A program made the translations under genes and the position numbers. Shown piece by piece: positions 34,717 to 43,913 of a DNA stretch of 64,000 nucleotides. The stretch comes from Faecalicatena_A orotica (GTDB lineage: Bacteria > Bacillota > Clostridia > Lachnospirales > Lachnospiraceae), in NCBI RefSeq assembly GCF_040545875.1, contig NZ_JBEPMR010000005.1, one strand, 5' to 3'. Position 1 is the first letter of the stretch; each line of letters opens with the position of its first letter. The notes below the pieces were generated by a model that made no database searches, had not been told where the DNA came from, and saw only the letters and a list, made by a program, of their open reading frames with translations.

Positions 34717-36093
34717 CTACGATTCTGCAATGAGGCGCTTCCGCCCTTTCCATGTTCCGGCCAGATAATAAACCACCTGCGGGACAGCAGTCACATAAGT
34801 AGCCAGCGTGTATCCTAAGAAGCATCCAAAGGCACCGAGTCCCAGCTTATTTCCAAACAGCCAGGTCAGGAATATTCTTCCGGCAAATGCATCACACAAT
34901 GCCAGCGTCATAGACAGCCTTGTATTTCCTACGCCGCTTATCAGGGCGCTCCCGCTCGGCATGAAGATCTTGGCAGGTATTTCAATCAACAGGGTAAACA
35001 TAAATACGGGTGCATATTCAAGCACTCCCTTATCCGTAGTAAACAGACGGAAGGATGCCTCCGGAAAAAGAAAGAATACAACGGTTATCACGGTTCCGAT
35101 CGCTGCATTTACCATGCAGCCACTCTTATAGATTTTTGACACCCGATCTGTTAACCCCGCACCAAAGCTCTGCCCGATCATCGCGGTGGCCCCAAGCCCG
35201 ATTGCCTGCGTCATGATGCCCGGTATATTCCTCAATTTCTGCCCTGCCCCGAATACAGCAGACACAGATACGCCGAGCCCGTTAATCATACTATTAACAA
35301 ACAGAAATGAAATCTGTACTGCACTGGACTGTAAACCAAGAGGGATGCCCAGACTCAGCAGCATCTTTGCCATTTGCCTGTCTGGTTTGAAATTCTGAAG
35401 CTGGAAAGAAAAATAAAATTCTTTCTGATGCCGGTACAAAAAAATGACAGAACATATTACAGAGGATGCCTGTCCAATCACCGTTGCGGCAGCGGCGCCC
35501 GCCACCTGCCACTTCAGAACCCCGATGAAGAACAGATCCAGTACAATATTAATAACAGATGCAATGGCGATAAAGAGCAGCGGATGTCTGCTGTCCCCCA
35601 TCCCCCGGAACACTGCCGCAATCATATTGTAGAATCCTGTAAACAAAATTCCCAGACTGCAGATGGTAACATATGTATGTGCAAGGCCCTCCGCTTCCGG
35701 CGGTATATTCAAAATTTTCAGAAATACATCTGCCCCCAGAATACCCACTGCCGTTAAGAAGAGAGCCAGTCCTGCCAGTATTGTACATAGAGTACCGCTG
35801 ATCCTGCAGACTTTTGCTTCCTGATGCGCCCCCATATGCTGGGAGATGATAATCTGTCCCGCTGTAGAAAACCCGACACAGAATACGGTGATAAGCTCCA
35901 TAAGCTGTCCGCCCGTCGCTACGGCAGACAAACCTTCCTTCCCGACAAAATTTCCGACCGCCATCATGTCCACCATACTGTACAATGTCTGAAGTAATGT
36001 AGAGAGCATAAAAGGAAGTGAAAATACGATCAGTGTATGAAACACACTCCCGCTTGTCAGATCCCTTTTCTCAATATTAGACTGCGTTTTCAT
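34717..36093 (-). CDS. MATE-family multidrug/sodium antiporter
   Basis: A 458-residue transporter with twelve predicted helices in two repeats. The typical start is TLIVFSLPFMLSTLLQTLYSMVDMMAVGNFVG (residues about 20-50, shortened here to FSLPFMLSTLL and MVDMMAVGNF). It exports cationic compounds using a Na+ or H+ gradient. The ATG at 36093 overlaps the FUSC-type stop as ATGA; a GTG at 36117 is a poorer alternative. It lies downstream of the GH3 and FUSC genes. Confidence 0.92.
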   Translation of the reverse strand: MKTQSNIEKRDLTSGSVFHTLIVFSLPFMLSTLLQTLYSMVDMMAVGNFVGKEGLSAVATGGQLMELITVFCVGFSTAGQIIISQHMGAHQEAKVCRISGTLCTILAGLALFLTAVGILGADVFLKILNIPPEAEGLAHTYVTICSLGILFTGFYNMIAAVFRGMGDSRHPLLFIAIASVINIVLDLFFIGVLKWQVAGAAAATVIGQASSVICSVIFLYRHQKEFYFSFQLQNFKPDRQMAKMLLSLGIPLGLQSSAVQISFLFVNSMINGLGVSVSAVFGAGQKLRNIPGIMTQAIGLGATAMIGQSFGAGLTDRVSKIYKSGCMVNAAIGTVITVVFFLFPEASFRLFTTDKGVLEYAPVFMFTLLIEIPAKIFMPSGSALISGVGNTRLSMTLALCDAFAGRIFLTWLFGNKLGLGAFGCFLGYTLATYVTAVPQVVYYLAGTWKGRKRLIAES

Positions 36094-36653
36094 GCTTTCA
36101 GAACTTCCCCCTGACACTTATCCGGCTTTTCTCTTACTGCCTTACTGAATACCCATGTCACGAGCATGACAACCAGTACGCCGTAACATGTTGAAATGAG
36201 CCTGAACACTGCATAGCATATCCTGGCATTTCCGGACAGGGTGCAGGATACCAGTACGAAAGTGACCCCGCCAATCCTCGCATTGATATAAGGTACTTTG
36301 GCTGCTTTACACAGGAACAGGGTCAGCAAAACCCCCACCCCGACCATGACAGAAAGCCCCCACTCATTTCCCAGTGCACCATCAATAAGGATGACAGCGA
36401 TACCGACAATCCCGCCCAGCGCCGTAATGATCAAACGGTTTATTCCTGCCTTCAGGCTGATCTTCGTATTATCCTGGCAGCACAGCAGGCATGCTATACA
36501 TGCTGTCATTTTCTGTATCACCTCCAGTTTCATCTCTCCAAACGTAAATTTGATTCCAAAATGATTTAGCATTGCCGCAGTCAGGCTGCAGAGCATAACT
36601 GCCACCGCTATCCTGACATCCAGCCAGCTTACTTTTACTTCTTCAGGCTGCAA
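36090..36653 (-). CDS. FUSC-type (aromatic acid exporter-like) membrane protein, TTG start
   Basis: A 187-residue membrane protein with five to six helices, resembling the N-terminal half of FUSC/ArAE-family proteins (DVRIAVAVMLCSLTA, RLIITALGGIVGI, INARIGGVTFVLV). The start codon is TTG at 36653, chosen because AGGAGGG lies 8 bases upstream and no ATG fits. It has no cytoplasmic C-terminal domain. It is coupled to the MATE gene by an ATGA overlap, suggesting joint export duty. Confidence 0.78.
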   Translation of the reverse strand: MQPEEVKVSWLDVRIAVAVMLCSLTAAMLNHFGIKFTFGEMKLEVIQKMTACIACLLCCQDNTKISLKAGINRLIITALGGIVGIAVILIDGALGNEWGLSVMVGVGVLLTLFLCKAAKVPYINARIGGVTFVLVSCTLSGNARICYAVFRLISTCYGVLVVMLVTWVFSKAVREKPDKCQGEVLKA

Positions 36654-36683
36654 TTTCGTTCCCTCCTTTTGGTATTTGTACTG

Positions 36684-38330
36684 TTATAATCTCGTATCCG
36701 TAAGCCCGCAGAATGCATCTACCGGACTCACGCCTTTGAATTCACTTTTTCCCATAATTTTATCGAGTACTGCATAAATGCTATCTTCGGTTGCCGTATA
36801 GACATTGATATATGTACGGATTCTTGGGATATCCTGCAAATGGTAAGGATTTGCAAAGGATACAAAAATTGCATCCTCCTCCATAACAAAGCGCGGTATT
36901 TCGAGGGCATGCTTCGGACACCACCCGATACGTACCGTTGTCTGGTTGCTCGCCGTTTCCATGTTCGCCAGATACAGTGTCAGCCTGTCTCCGGGAAGAC
37001 CTTTACTGCCGTGGAGGTCATCCCTGAGAGGTTCGTATACCTCCACCCTGAAGCCTTCCTGTTCAAGATAGGAAACGGCTGTCGCAGTCATACTTTTTCC
37101 CCGTATATCATCCCTTCCGATTACAATCAGCCGAATTACGGAGTATTTATCTGTTGTCACCGGCAGAATGTGCTGGATATCCTTTACCAGTGTCACCGCC
37201 TTATCTGCACACTCTCTGTGCCATCCGCGGGCATCTGTCTCGGGCTGAACAAATACCTTTTGACACACAGCTGCTTTTAATGCAAGAACACGCAGAACGG
37301 CCTCATTCAGTCTTTCTTCTGTCAATGCACCACTTTCTAAAGCATCCATCATATACTGATAATCCTCCTGAAAATCCGTGTTAAAAACAAGCATATCACT
37401 GCCCGCCATAACGGAAGCCACGATAGCTTCCCGCCGGGGCATCGTCATACAATAACCGCCCATAATTGTAGCATCGGTTGTTATCACCCCATTAAAGTGG
37501 AACTCTTCCCTTAAAACTCCCGTCAGCAGTTCCCTGCTCTGTGATGCCGGCAGGCACTGCCCGATGGTAAGATCCGGATTTTTTTTCATTGCCACATTCG
37601 GCTGTACAATATGGCCCGCCATGATACTGAGAAGTCCCTTGTCTATCATGTTTTGGTAGATTCTTCCATAGGATGCATACCACTCTTCTGATGAAAGACT
37701 ATTATAAGTAGGGTGCAGATGATGATCTCTGAAATCGACACCGTCCCCGGGAAAATGTTTTGCACATGCCGCCACGCCGCATTCCTGTACTGTCTTCATG
37801 TAAACCTCGGTAAACGCCATGACGCGCTTTAGGCTGCTTCCATAGGACCTGACATTCGTAATGGGATTCATGAAATTCAGATCCAGGTCCGAAACCGGAG
37901 AGAAGGTCCAGTTTATACCGGTTTCCCGCCCCTCTGCCGCACAGACCTGTGCAAATTTCTCCGCCATCGACAAATCATCTGTCGCTGCGACCATCATCGG
38001 CCATCCGAACAGTGTTCCCTCCGCAGTTCCTCCCGCACCACCCTCTTCCAGGTTGGCTGCTTTCAGTAACGGTACCGGGGCTGCCTCATCGAGCCTTGCA
38101 TAGTTCTCCCGGATTTCCCCTGACGGGGCCGGACGGTAGAGCACGGCTCCTACTCCCTGCTCTGCAGCCATATTCGTCAACTCCTCAATACTGTAATCCT
38201 GCCCCATAACACAAAACAATTGTCCTATCTTTTGTTTCACAGTAAGTTTCTGATAAGCATCTTCTACCCACTTGATTTGCTCTCCCGTTAAGTAGAACGG
38301 GTTCCCTGCCAGATTGATTTTCTCTGTCAT
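36684..38330 (-). CDS. Family 3 glycoside hydrolase, beta-N-acetylhexosaminidase-like
   Basis: A 548-residue cytoplasmic GH3 enzyme. The (beta/alpha)8 domain (about 20-350) has the NagZ-type substrate loop KHFPGDGVDFRDHHLH with the His acting as acid/base, and the catalytic nucleophile Asp in VITTDATIMGG. A second alpha/beta domain (about 370-545) is present, absent from short NagZ enzymes but seen in Gram-positive hexosaminidases and phosphorylases. Cell-wall or glycoprotein N-acetylhexosaminide is the likely substrate class. AAGGAGG precedes the start. It leads the minus-strand operon to pgmB. Confidence 0.88.
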   Translation of the reverse strand: MTEKINLAGNPFYLTGEQIKWVEDAYQKLTVKQKIGQLFCVMGQDYSIEELTNMAAEQGVGAVLYRPAPSGEIRENYARLDEAAPVPLLKAANLEEGGAGGTAEGTLFGWPMMVAATDDLSMAEKFAQVCAAEGRETGINWTFSPVSDLDLNFMNPITNVRSYGSSLKRVMAFTEVYMKTVQECGVAACAKHFPGDGVDFRDHHLHPTYNSLSSEEWYASYGRIYQNMIDKGLLSIMAGHIVQPNVAMKKNPDLTIGQCLPASQSRELLTGVLREEFHFNGVITTDATIMGGYCMTMPRREAIVASVMAGSDMLVFNTDFQEDYQYMMDALESGALTEERLNEAVLRVLALKAAVCQKVFVQPETDARGWHRECADKAVTLVKDIQHILPVTTDKYSVIRLIVIGRDDIRGKSMTATAVSYLEQEGFRVEVYEPLRDDLHGSKGLPGDRLTLYLANMETASNQTTVRIGWCPKHALEIPRFVMEEDAIFVSFANPYHLQDIPRIRTYINVYTATEDSIYAVLDKIMGKSEFKGVSPVDAFCGLTDTRL

Positions 38331-38519
38331 CCTTATTTTTACCTCCTTGCATCCTTCCGCAGAACTGTAAATACAGCCCTTCTTTCTTTATATTGTAAAC
38401 AGGAAATAAAAGTTTGTATGATGCACATTTCAGTCTCTGTAATGCAAAATATAAGGGGCTCTCTCCTTCATATACATTTATAATCAAATAAGAAGAGAAA
38501 ACTTTTAGGAGGAGATTTT

Positions 38520-38960
38520 ATGTTTCATGGAGATTTTAAAAAACGCAACACCCTTTTTCTGCTGGCGGTCCTTGTACTGATTAGCGTATATTATTTCTTT
38601 TATTCCCAGCCCGTTGCCTCCATGCAGTTCTCAGAAAATGACCTTTCCGTCACATTTTCCGGTGGGGAATCTGACTCCGCCACATTTCTTCTGAAGAATG
38701 TACAGGAAATCTCATTCGTAGAAGAACCTGATTACGGAAAATGTCTGGACGGCAGTATATCAAACGGCGGTAACATGTACGGTCTGTGGTGCAGTGACCT
38801 TCTTGGCACATATCAGGCCTATGCCTCATCCAGAGCTGGCTCCTGTATTCTGATAAAGGATGCGGAAAAAACGGCTGTTTTTAATTATGAAAATACCGAT
38901 ACTACTTACTCGGCATATGAGGAGCTTAGGAAGTATTGGAAAAGGGCCGGAGCAATTTAA
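38520..38960 (+). CDS. Small membrane-anchored protein of unknown function, PH-like
   Basis: A 146-residue protein. An N-terminal helix (about 11-28) is followed by a soluble region rich in beta strands (MQFSENDLSVTFSGG, FLLKNVQEISFVEE) that resembles bacterial PH-like domains. The GLWCSDLLGTYQAYA segment is similar to that of such domains. TTAGGAGG precedes the ATG at 38520. It is a single gene between convergent or divergent neighbours, and no role can be given. Confidence 0.7.
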   Translation: MFHGDFKKRNTLFLLAVLVLISVYYFFYSQPVASMQFSENDLSVTFSGGESDSATFLLKNVQEISFVEEPDYGKCLDGSISNGGNMYGLWCSDLLGTYQAYASSRAGSCILIKDAEKTAVFNYENTDTTYSAYEELRKYWKRAGAI

Positions 38961-38997
38961 ATACTGCTTTACCGGCATTTACAGCCAAATAAAAAGA

Positions 38998-39021
38998 AGG
39001 AGCTGTTTTATGGCAGCTCCT
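38998..39021. terminator. Bidirectional terminator after the PH-like and opp operons
   Basis: AGGAGCTG (38998-39005) and CAGCTCCT (39014-39021), 8-base loop, followed by CCTTTTCCTTTC on the plus strand and preceded by A-rich sequence serving the minus strand. Confidence 0.7.
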
Positions 39022-39031
39022 CCTTTTCCTT

Positions 39032-40072
39032 TCAAAACGGCTGTTGTGTCTCTTTTTCCTGTATGTATTCCAATGTCCCAAAAGCGGGGTCTCTTCGGAA
39101 TCGTTTCAAATATTCCCATACCTGTACAGCCACATTTTTACAATGTATATGGGGAAGTCCCTCTACACTGATAAATCTGGCCACAGGCATCTTCGATACA
39201 TTTTCATACTGTCCGCAGTACCAGTAGGTTCCCTCCATATAATCCATCCACGTATGATCAAAATCCAGACCAAATTCACGCTTTACTCTGTCCTCAGAGT
39301 TATGGAAGATATCCTGAGATCTGGCGAGGCTGATTTGCTGATAGTTTTCTGCCTGTGCAAATTTCAGCATCCATTGATTAAATGTAGTGATATACGCTTC
39401 CTCTTCCAGAGGCCAGATATTTTTCCCGTCCATCTTTCCTCCGATGCAGATAAGAGCCTGTTTCGGACAGGACTCTTTCACAGATTCCTTTAAAATTCCT
39501 GCGAGCTCACTGCCTCTGAATATATGTGCTCCACATACGAGGCCCGTGCCTGCAAGCCTGTCCTTTAACCGTACTGTCAGTTTGGCCGAAGCCGATGCCC
39601 CATAGCCAAAACCAGTTACGTAGATCCGTTCCCGGTCAACGGCATATCCGTTTTCTTCTAACTGATGCATGATATACCGGAAATCATCCTCCAGCCCTTT
39701 CAGTTCTTTCAGATGGTACTCGGGATATACGCAGATGAGCTTCTCCTTTGCAATCAGGTCACTATATCCATAAGTCTCGGCACAGAATATGTCATCCGAG
39801 CTGTCATGATAGCAGTAGATAACCGGATAGCTTCGCCCCATCTCTGCCTGAAGGGGGGAAAGGACGGAATATACCCTGCCATGATTCCCCAGATCGTATA
39901 TTTTCTTCTTCACATCACGTGCTTTCCAGTATTTTAAAACATAAGGATGCAGCGGTGCATCCTTATAGCTTTTATAGACATACTGCATTTCAAAAGCATT
40001 CATTCCATACTCAAACGTATTGAATGCCCCGGGATCAAATGTTCCATTTGCAAAAGCAGAAATTGCATTCAT
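39032..40072 (-). CDS. Alpha/beta-hydrolase-fold protein lacking the nucleophile serine
   Basis: A 346-residue protein like LpqC/feruloyl-esterase-type hydrolases: YPVIYCYHDSSDD (oxyanion strand), a strand-turn-helix RIYVTGFGYGASASA and a late HTWMDYMEGTYWYC. The nucleophile elbow, usually GxSxG, reads G-F-G-Y-G, so serine is replaced by glycine (GGC codon). The start at 40072 follows AAGGAGG; an ATG upstream would run into oppF. It is the last gene of the opp operon. It may be a binding protein or pseudo-enzyme for the imported peptide conjugates. Family is likely, activity doubtful. Confidence 0.72.
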   Translation of the reverse strand: MNAISAFANGTFDPGAFNTFEYGMNAFEMQYVYKSYKDAPLHPYVLKYWKARDVKKKIYDLGNHGRVYSVLSPLQAEMGRSYPVIYCYHDSSDDIFCAETYGYSDLIAKEKLICVYPEYHLKELKGLEDDFRYIMHQLEENGYAVDRERIYVTGFGYGASASAKLTVRLKDRLAGTGLVCGAHIFRGSELAGILKESVKESCPKQALICIGGKMDGKNIWPLEEEAYITTFNQWMLKFAQAENYQQISLARSQDIFHNSEDRVKREFGLDFDHTWMDYMEGTYWYCGQYENVSKMPVARFISVEGLPHIHCKNVAVQVWEYLKRFRRDPAFGTLEYIQEKETQQPF

Positions 40073-40083
40073 AGCCTGCCTCC

Positions 40084-41040
40084 TTATCCGATTTCTTTGT
40101 TCCGGCAGCAAGATACAAAGTGTCCTGGTGATACTTCCTCTAATATCTGCGGCTGATGGCATTTTTCCTGCACATACGGGCAGCGTGAGGCAAAACGGCA
40201 TCCGGGCCGGGGGTTAATTGGACTTGTAATTTCACCCTTCAGCTGAATCCGCTGCATCGGACGATGAATATCTGTAGAAGGGATTGCTGACAGCAGTGCC
40301 TTTGTATAGGGGTGCAGTGTATTGCTAAACAACTCTTTCGTACTGCTTTTTTCCACAAGCTGTCCAAGGTACATCACACATATGTTATCGGAAATATGTC
40401 TCACAACCGATAAGTCATGGGTAACAAACATATAAGCCATCCCCATCTGCTGCTGCAACTCTTTAAGCAGATTGAGCACTGCCGCCTGTATTGATACATC
40501 CAGCGCGGAGACAGGCTCGTCACAGACAATAAATTCCGGATTGAGCGCCAGCGCACGGGCAATACAGACCCTCTGTCTGCGTCCGCCGTCCAGCTCGTGG
40601 GGATAGGACATCCGCAGACGTTCATCAATGCCTACCAGCTCCATCAGCCGGGTCGCCTCTTCCCTCAGTTCTGCCTTCGAATGAAAGCGTCCGGAACGCT
40701 TTAAAGGCTCCATCACTGTATTTTCTATGCGCAGACGAGGATTCAGGCTGGAATAAGGGTCCTGAAATACAATCTGCATCTTCTCCCTGATTTTTTTCAG
40801 TTCTTTTCCTTTTACATGTGTAATATCCTGTCCCTTGAAACAGATATTCCCGTCTGTTGCCTCTAAAAGATGGATCAAAGTACGCCCCAGTGTGCTCTTT
40901 CCACATCCCGATTCTCCTACGACTCCCAGAGTCTCACCTTTTTGAATGGCAAAGCTGACATCATCAACCGCATGGTTCGTTCCGGCAGGTACCTTAAAGT
41001 ATTTTTTCAGATGTTCTACCTTTATAAACTCTTCACCCAT
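40084..41040 (-). CDS. oppF: Oligopeptide/dipeptide ABC transporter ATPase OppF/DppF
   Basis: A 318-residue ATPase. Walker A GESGCGKST, Q-loop FQDPYSSLNPR, Walker B FIVCDEPVSALD, and the C-terminal oligopeptide-specific PGCRFASRCPY segment with cysteines. The signature reads LDGGRRQR instead of LSGGQ(Q/R)QR, a variant seen in some clostridial peptide transporters. The ATG shares one base with the oppD stop (TGATG); GGGGG lies upstream. Confidence 0.93.
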   Translation of the reverse strand: MGEEFIKVEHLKKYFKVPAGTNHAVDDVSFAIQKGETLGVVGESGCGKSTLGRTLIHLLEATDGNICFKGQDITHVKGKELKKIREKMQIVFQDPYSSLNPRLRIENTVMEPLKRSGRFHSKAELREEATRLMELVGIDERLRMSYPHELDGGRRQRVCIARALALNPEFIVCDEPVSALDVSIQAAVLNLLKELQQQMGMAYMFVTHDLSVVRHISDNICVMYLGQLVEKSSTKELFSNTLHPYTKALLSAIPSTDIHRPMQRIQLKGEITSPINPRPGCRFASRCPYVQEKCHQPQILEEVSPGHFVSCCRNKEIG

Positions 41041-42023
41041 CACTTAAGTCCCCCTTTCCTGATGCATGCGCAGAAATGTCCCGGTGAGATTTCCTGCATC
41101 GGAATGTCACCCTCCCTGCAGGCCTCTGACGCATAAGGGCAGCGCGGTGAAAAGGCACAGCCCTGCGGCAGATTTGTTGGGTCCGGAGGCATGCCTGCAA
41201 TCGGATGCAGCATCTCGTCGTCTCCTGCCAGACTGGGCAGTGAATCAAACAGCCCCTTTGTATAAGGATGTGAGGGATGGTCAAACAAGTCTTCTTTCGA
41301 GCCTTTTTCAACGATTTTTCCTGCATAGATGACTGCGACATTATCACAGGTCTGGGCGATCACGCCCAGATCGTGTGTAATCAGAATCATGGAGGTCCTG
41401 AACTTCTCTTTCAATTGGTTGATCAGATCCAGTACCTGTGCCTGTATCGTAACATCCAGTGCAGTCGTCGGCTCATCTGCCAGAAGCAGCTCCGGGTTAC
41501 ATGCAAGCGCCATCGCAATCACTACCCTTTGTTTCATGCCACCGGAAAACTGATGCGGATACTCTCCATATCTTTCCGCCGGAATCCCTACGGTCTCCAG
41601 CATTTCACCTGCACGCTTCATGCCTTCTTCTCTGCCATAATTATTATGCAGAAGCAGAACCTCCAGAATCTGGTCGCCTACCGTCATCAAAGGATTTAAC
41701 GCTGTCATAGGATCCTGAAATATCATAGCAATTTTCTGTCCTCTGACATCCAGCATTCCTTCTTCCGGTTTTTTCAGCAGCTCCTCCCCATCCATCCAGA
41801 TTTCCCCGCTTAGTATTTTCGCGGGCGGATCAGGCAGAATCCGAAGAATTGATTTTGCTATCGTCGTCTTTCCTGCACCGGTCTCTCCTACCAATCCCAG
41901 TGTTGTACCTTTTGGCACGCTAAAAGATACACCGTTTACAGCATGGACTACCTTATGGGACTGCGTATAAATCACATTCAGGTCTTTTACAGAGAGGAAT
42001 ATTTCCTTTTTATGATCAGACAT
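41040..42023 (-). CDS. oppD: Oligopeptide ABC transporter ATPase OppD/DppD
   Basis: A 327-residue ATPase with Walker A GETGAGKTT, Q-loop FQDPMTALNPL, signature FSGGMKQRV, Walker B LLLADEPTTALD, switch histidine LITHDLG, and a C-terminal cysteine-containing segment (GCAFSPRCPYASEAC). AAGGAGGAGA precedes the ATG. Pairs with OppF. Confidence 0.95.
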   Translation of the reverse strand: MSDHKKEIFLSVKDLNVIYTQSHKVVHAVNGVSFSVPKGTTLGLVGETGAGKTTIAKSILRILPDPPAKILSGEIWMDGEELLKKPEEGMLDVRGQKIAMIFQDPMTALNPLMTVGDQILEVLLLHNNYGREEGMKRAGEMLETVGIPAERYGEYPHQFSGGMKQRVVIAMALACNPELLLADEPTTALDVTIQAQVLDLINQLKEKFRTSMILITHDLGVIAQTCDNVAVIYAGKIVEKGSKEDLFDHPSHPYTKGLFDSLPSLAGDDEMLHPIAGMPPDPTNLPQGCAFSPRCPYASEACREGDIPMQEISPGHFCACIRKGGLK

Positions 42024-42040
42024 CTTGTCTCCTCCTTTTA

Positions 42041-42907
42041 TCAGTCTCTCAGTTTTGGATCCAGTGCATCGCGCACGCCGTCACCCATCAGATTGATTGC
42101 AAACACCGCCAAAGCAATGATAATCCCCGGAACCAGTATCAGATGCGGATACGTCCTGATATAAGCGCGCCCTTCGGAAAGCATGGCGCCCCATTCCGGA
42201 TTCGGCGGCTGTATTCCCAATCCGATGTAGGAAAGAGAGGCTGCCATAATGATGCAGGAGCCGATTCCCATTGTCATAGTCACGATAATCGGCTGTATGA
42301 CATTCGGAAGCAGATGCTTAAACATAATAGAAAGATTACTGCAGTTAATAGACTGGGCCGCTTCTATATATTCCCTGGACCGCTCCGACAGAATCTGGCC
42401 GCGTATCATCCGGACGGTTCCCGGCACGCCTCCCACCGTAAGGGCAAGCACGGTTGCGAAGAATCCTGAGCCCATTGCACTGGAAACAAGAATACAAAGC
42501 ATGGTCCCCGGAAGTGCTGACCATACATCCATCAGCCTCATAATAACCGTCTCGGTCATGCCGCCAAAATATCCGCCGATAGACCCGATGATGACGCCCA
42601 CTGCCGCCCCGAATAATGAAGCACAGATTCCCAGTGCCAGTGAATACCGCCCTCCATACATCAGACGGGTGAACAAGTCCCTCCCCATCGAATCGCATCC
42701 CAGCAGATGCTGTGAGGATGGGCCGGAATACATATTAGCCAGGTCCACGCCGTTCACTTCATATGGGGAAAAGAACGGACCGGCCAAACAGACCAGGACA
42801 ATGAGTGCCAGAAGGATAATCCCGAGTTTTGCACTGAATGCCTTTGTCATGCGCTGAAAGAATTCCAGCGTCTGACTCTGTTTATGTACCTTTCTGGTCT
42901 TTGACAT
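42041..42907 (-). CDS. oppC: Oligopeptide ABC transporter permease OppC
   Basis: A 288-residue permease with six helices. It has the OppC N-terminal extension and LLGCDSMGRDLFTRLMYGGRYSL, and the EAA loop in the EYIEAAQSINCSNLSIMFKHLLPN region. It starts directly after the oppB stop. The substrate is a short peptide or glycopeptide, set by OppA. Confidence 0.95.
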   Translation of the reverse strand: MSKTRKVHKQSQTLEFFQRMTKAFSAKLGIILLALIVLVCLAGPFFSPYEVNGVDLANMYSGPSSQHLLGCDSMGRDLFTRLMYGGRYSLALGICASLFGAAVGVIIGSIGGYFGGMTETVIMRLMDVWSALPGTMLCILVSSAMGSGFFATVLALTVGGVPGTVRMIRGQILSERSREYIEAAQSINCSNLSIMFKHLLPNVIQPIIVTMTMGIGSCIIMAASLSYIGLGIQPPNPEWGAMLSEGRAYIRTYPHLILVPGIIIALAVFAINLMGDGVRDALDPKLRD

Positions 42908-43855
42908 CTACTTCACCTTCTTTCCTTTGCTGTACTGGGCCTTGATCCTCGGATCAAGAAAGGCATAGCACAGGTCCATAATCAGGATTGCCACGGAGCA
43001 GAACAGTGCAAAAAAGATAACACATGCCCGCACCACCGGATAATCGTGCTGATTGACACCTGCAAGCATGTAGGCGCCCACACCTGGGATTGAGAATACA
43101 GATTCAATCACGGGAGAACCTGCAACTACCATGGCAAGTCCGCCCCCTACGCCTGTTATAATCGGCATCATGGCATTTGGAAGCATATGCTTTCTCGTGA
43201 TCACTTTTTCTTTCTGTCCCTTAGCCCTGGCCGTTGTTACAAAGTCCGCCCGGATCACCTCCAGCATACTGGAGCGCGCCTGCCTTGCATTCACTGCGAT
43301 TCCGCCGAGTGCACACGAGATGATCGGAAGAATATAGCAGGCCATACTCTCAATGCCATATGCAGGGAGCCACCCCAGCTTCAGGGAGAACAAAAGGATC
43401 AAAAGCAGCGCCACAAAAAAGTCCGGAGCTGATATGAACACCATAGCAATTATCATCACAAGAGAATCCTGCCATTTCCCCTCATGTGTTCCTGCAAATA
43501 TGCCAAGGAGCGTACCGATCGTAACGTTCAGCACCATAGCGGAAAGTCCGATCAGCAGCGTTCTCGGGAGCCGGACCGCGAGCTCTGCCATGACAGAGCT
43601 GCTGAATATCCAGGAATCCCCGAAATCTAATCGTATAAAAGTATCATACATATATCTGCCCAGCTGGACCAGATATGGCTGGTCCAGTCCAAGCACCGTT
43701 CGTTTTTGATTAATTACTTCTACAGTGGCTTCTTTTCCCAGCATCAGGCTTGCAACATCTCCGGGAACCAGATATGTCAACGTAAATATTACCACACCGG
43801 CGCACCATAGAATGACGATCATCATCAATATTCTTTTGACAATATATCGAAACAT
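42908..43855 (-). CDS. oppB: Oligopeptide ABC transporter permease OppB
   Basis: A 315-residue permease with six helices. N-terminal FRYIVKRILMMIVI is typical of OppB, and the coupling loop is DFVTTARAKGQKEKVITRKHMLPN (the EAA-like segment, about 200-225). AGGAGGAG precedes the ATG. Confidence 0.95.
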   Translation of the reverse strand: MFRYIVKRILMMIVILWCAGVVIFTLTYLVPGDVASLMLGKEATVEVINQKRTVLGLDQPYLVQLGRYMYDTFIRLDFGDSWIFSSSVMAELAVRLPRTLLIGLSAMVLNVTIGTLLGIFAGTHEGKWQDSLVMIIAMVFISAPDFFVALLLILLFSLKLGWLPAYGIESMACYILPIISCALGGIAVNARQARSSMLEVIRADFVTTARAKGQKEKVITRKHMLPNAMMPIITGVGGGLAMVVAGSPVIESVFSIPGVGAYMLAGVNQHDYPVVRACVIFFALFCSVAILIMDLCYAFLDPRIKAQYSKGKKVK

Positions 43856-43913
43856 AGGACTCCTCCTGTTTTTTATCTAACCCGGAAAGCATATGCCTGC
43901 CAGAATTAGTGAA

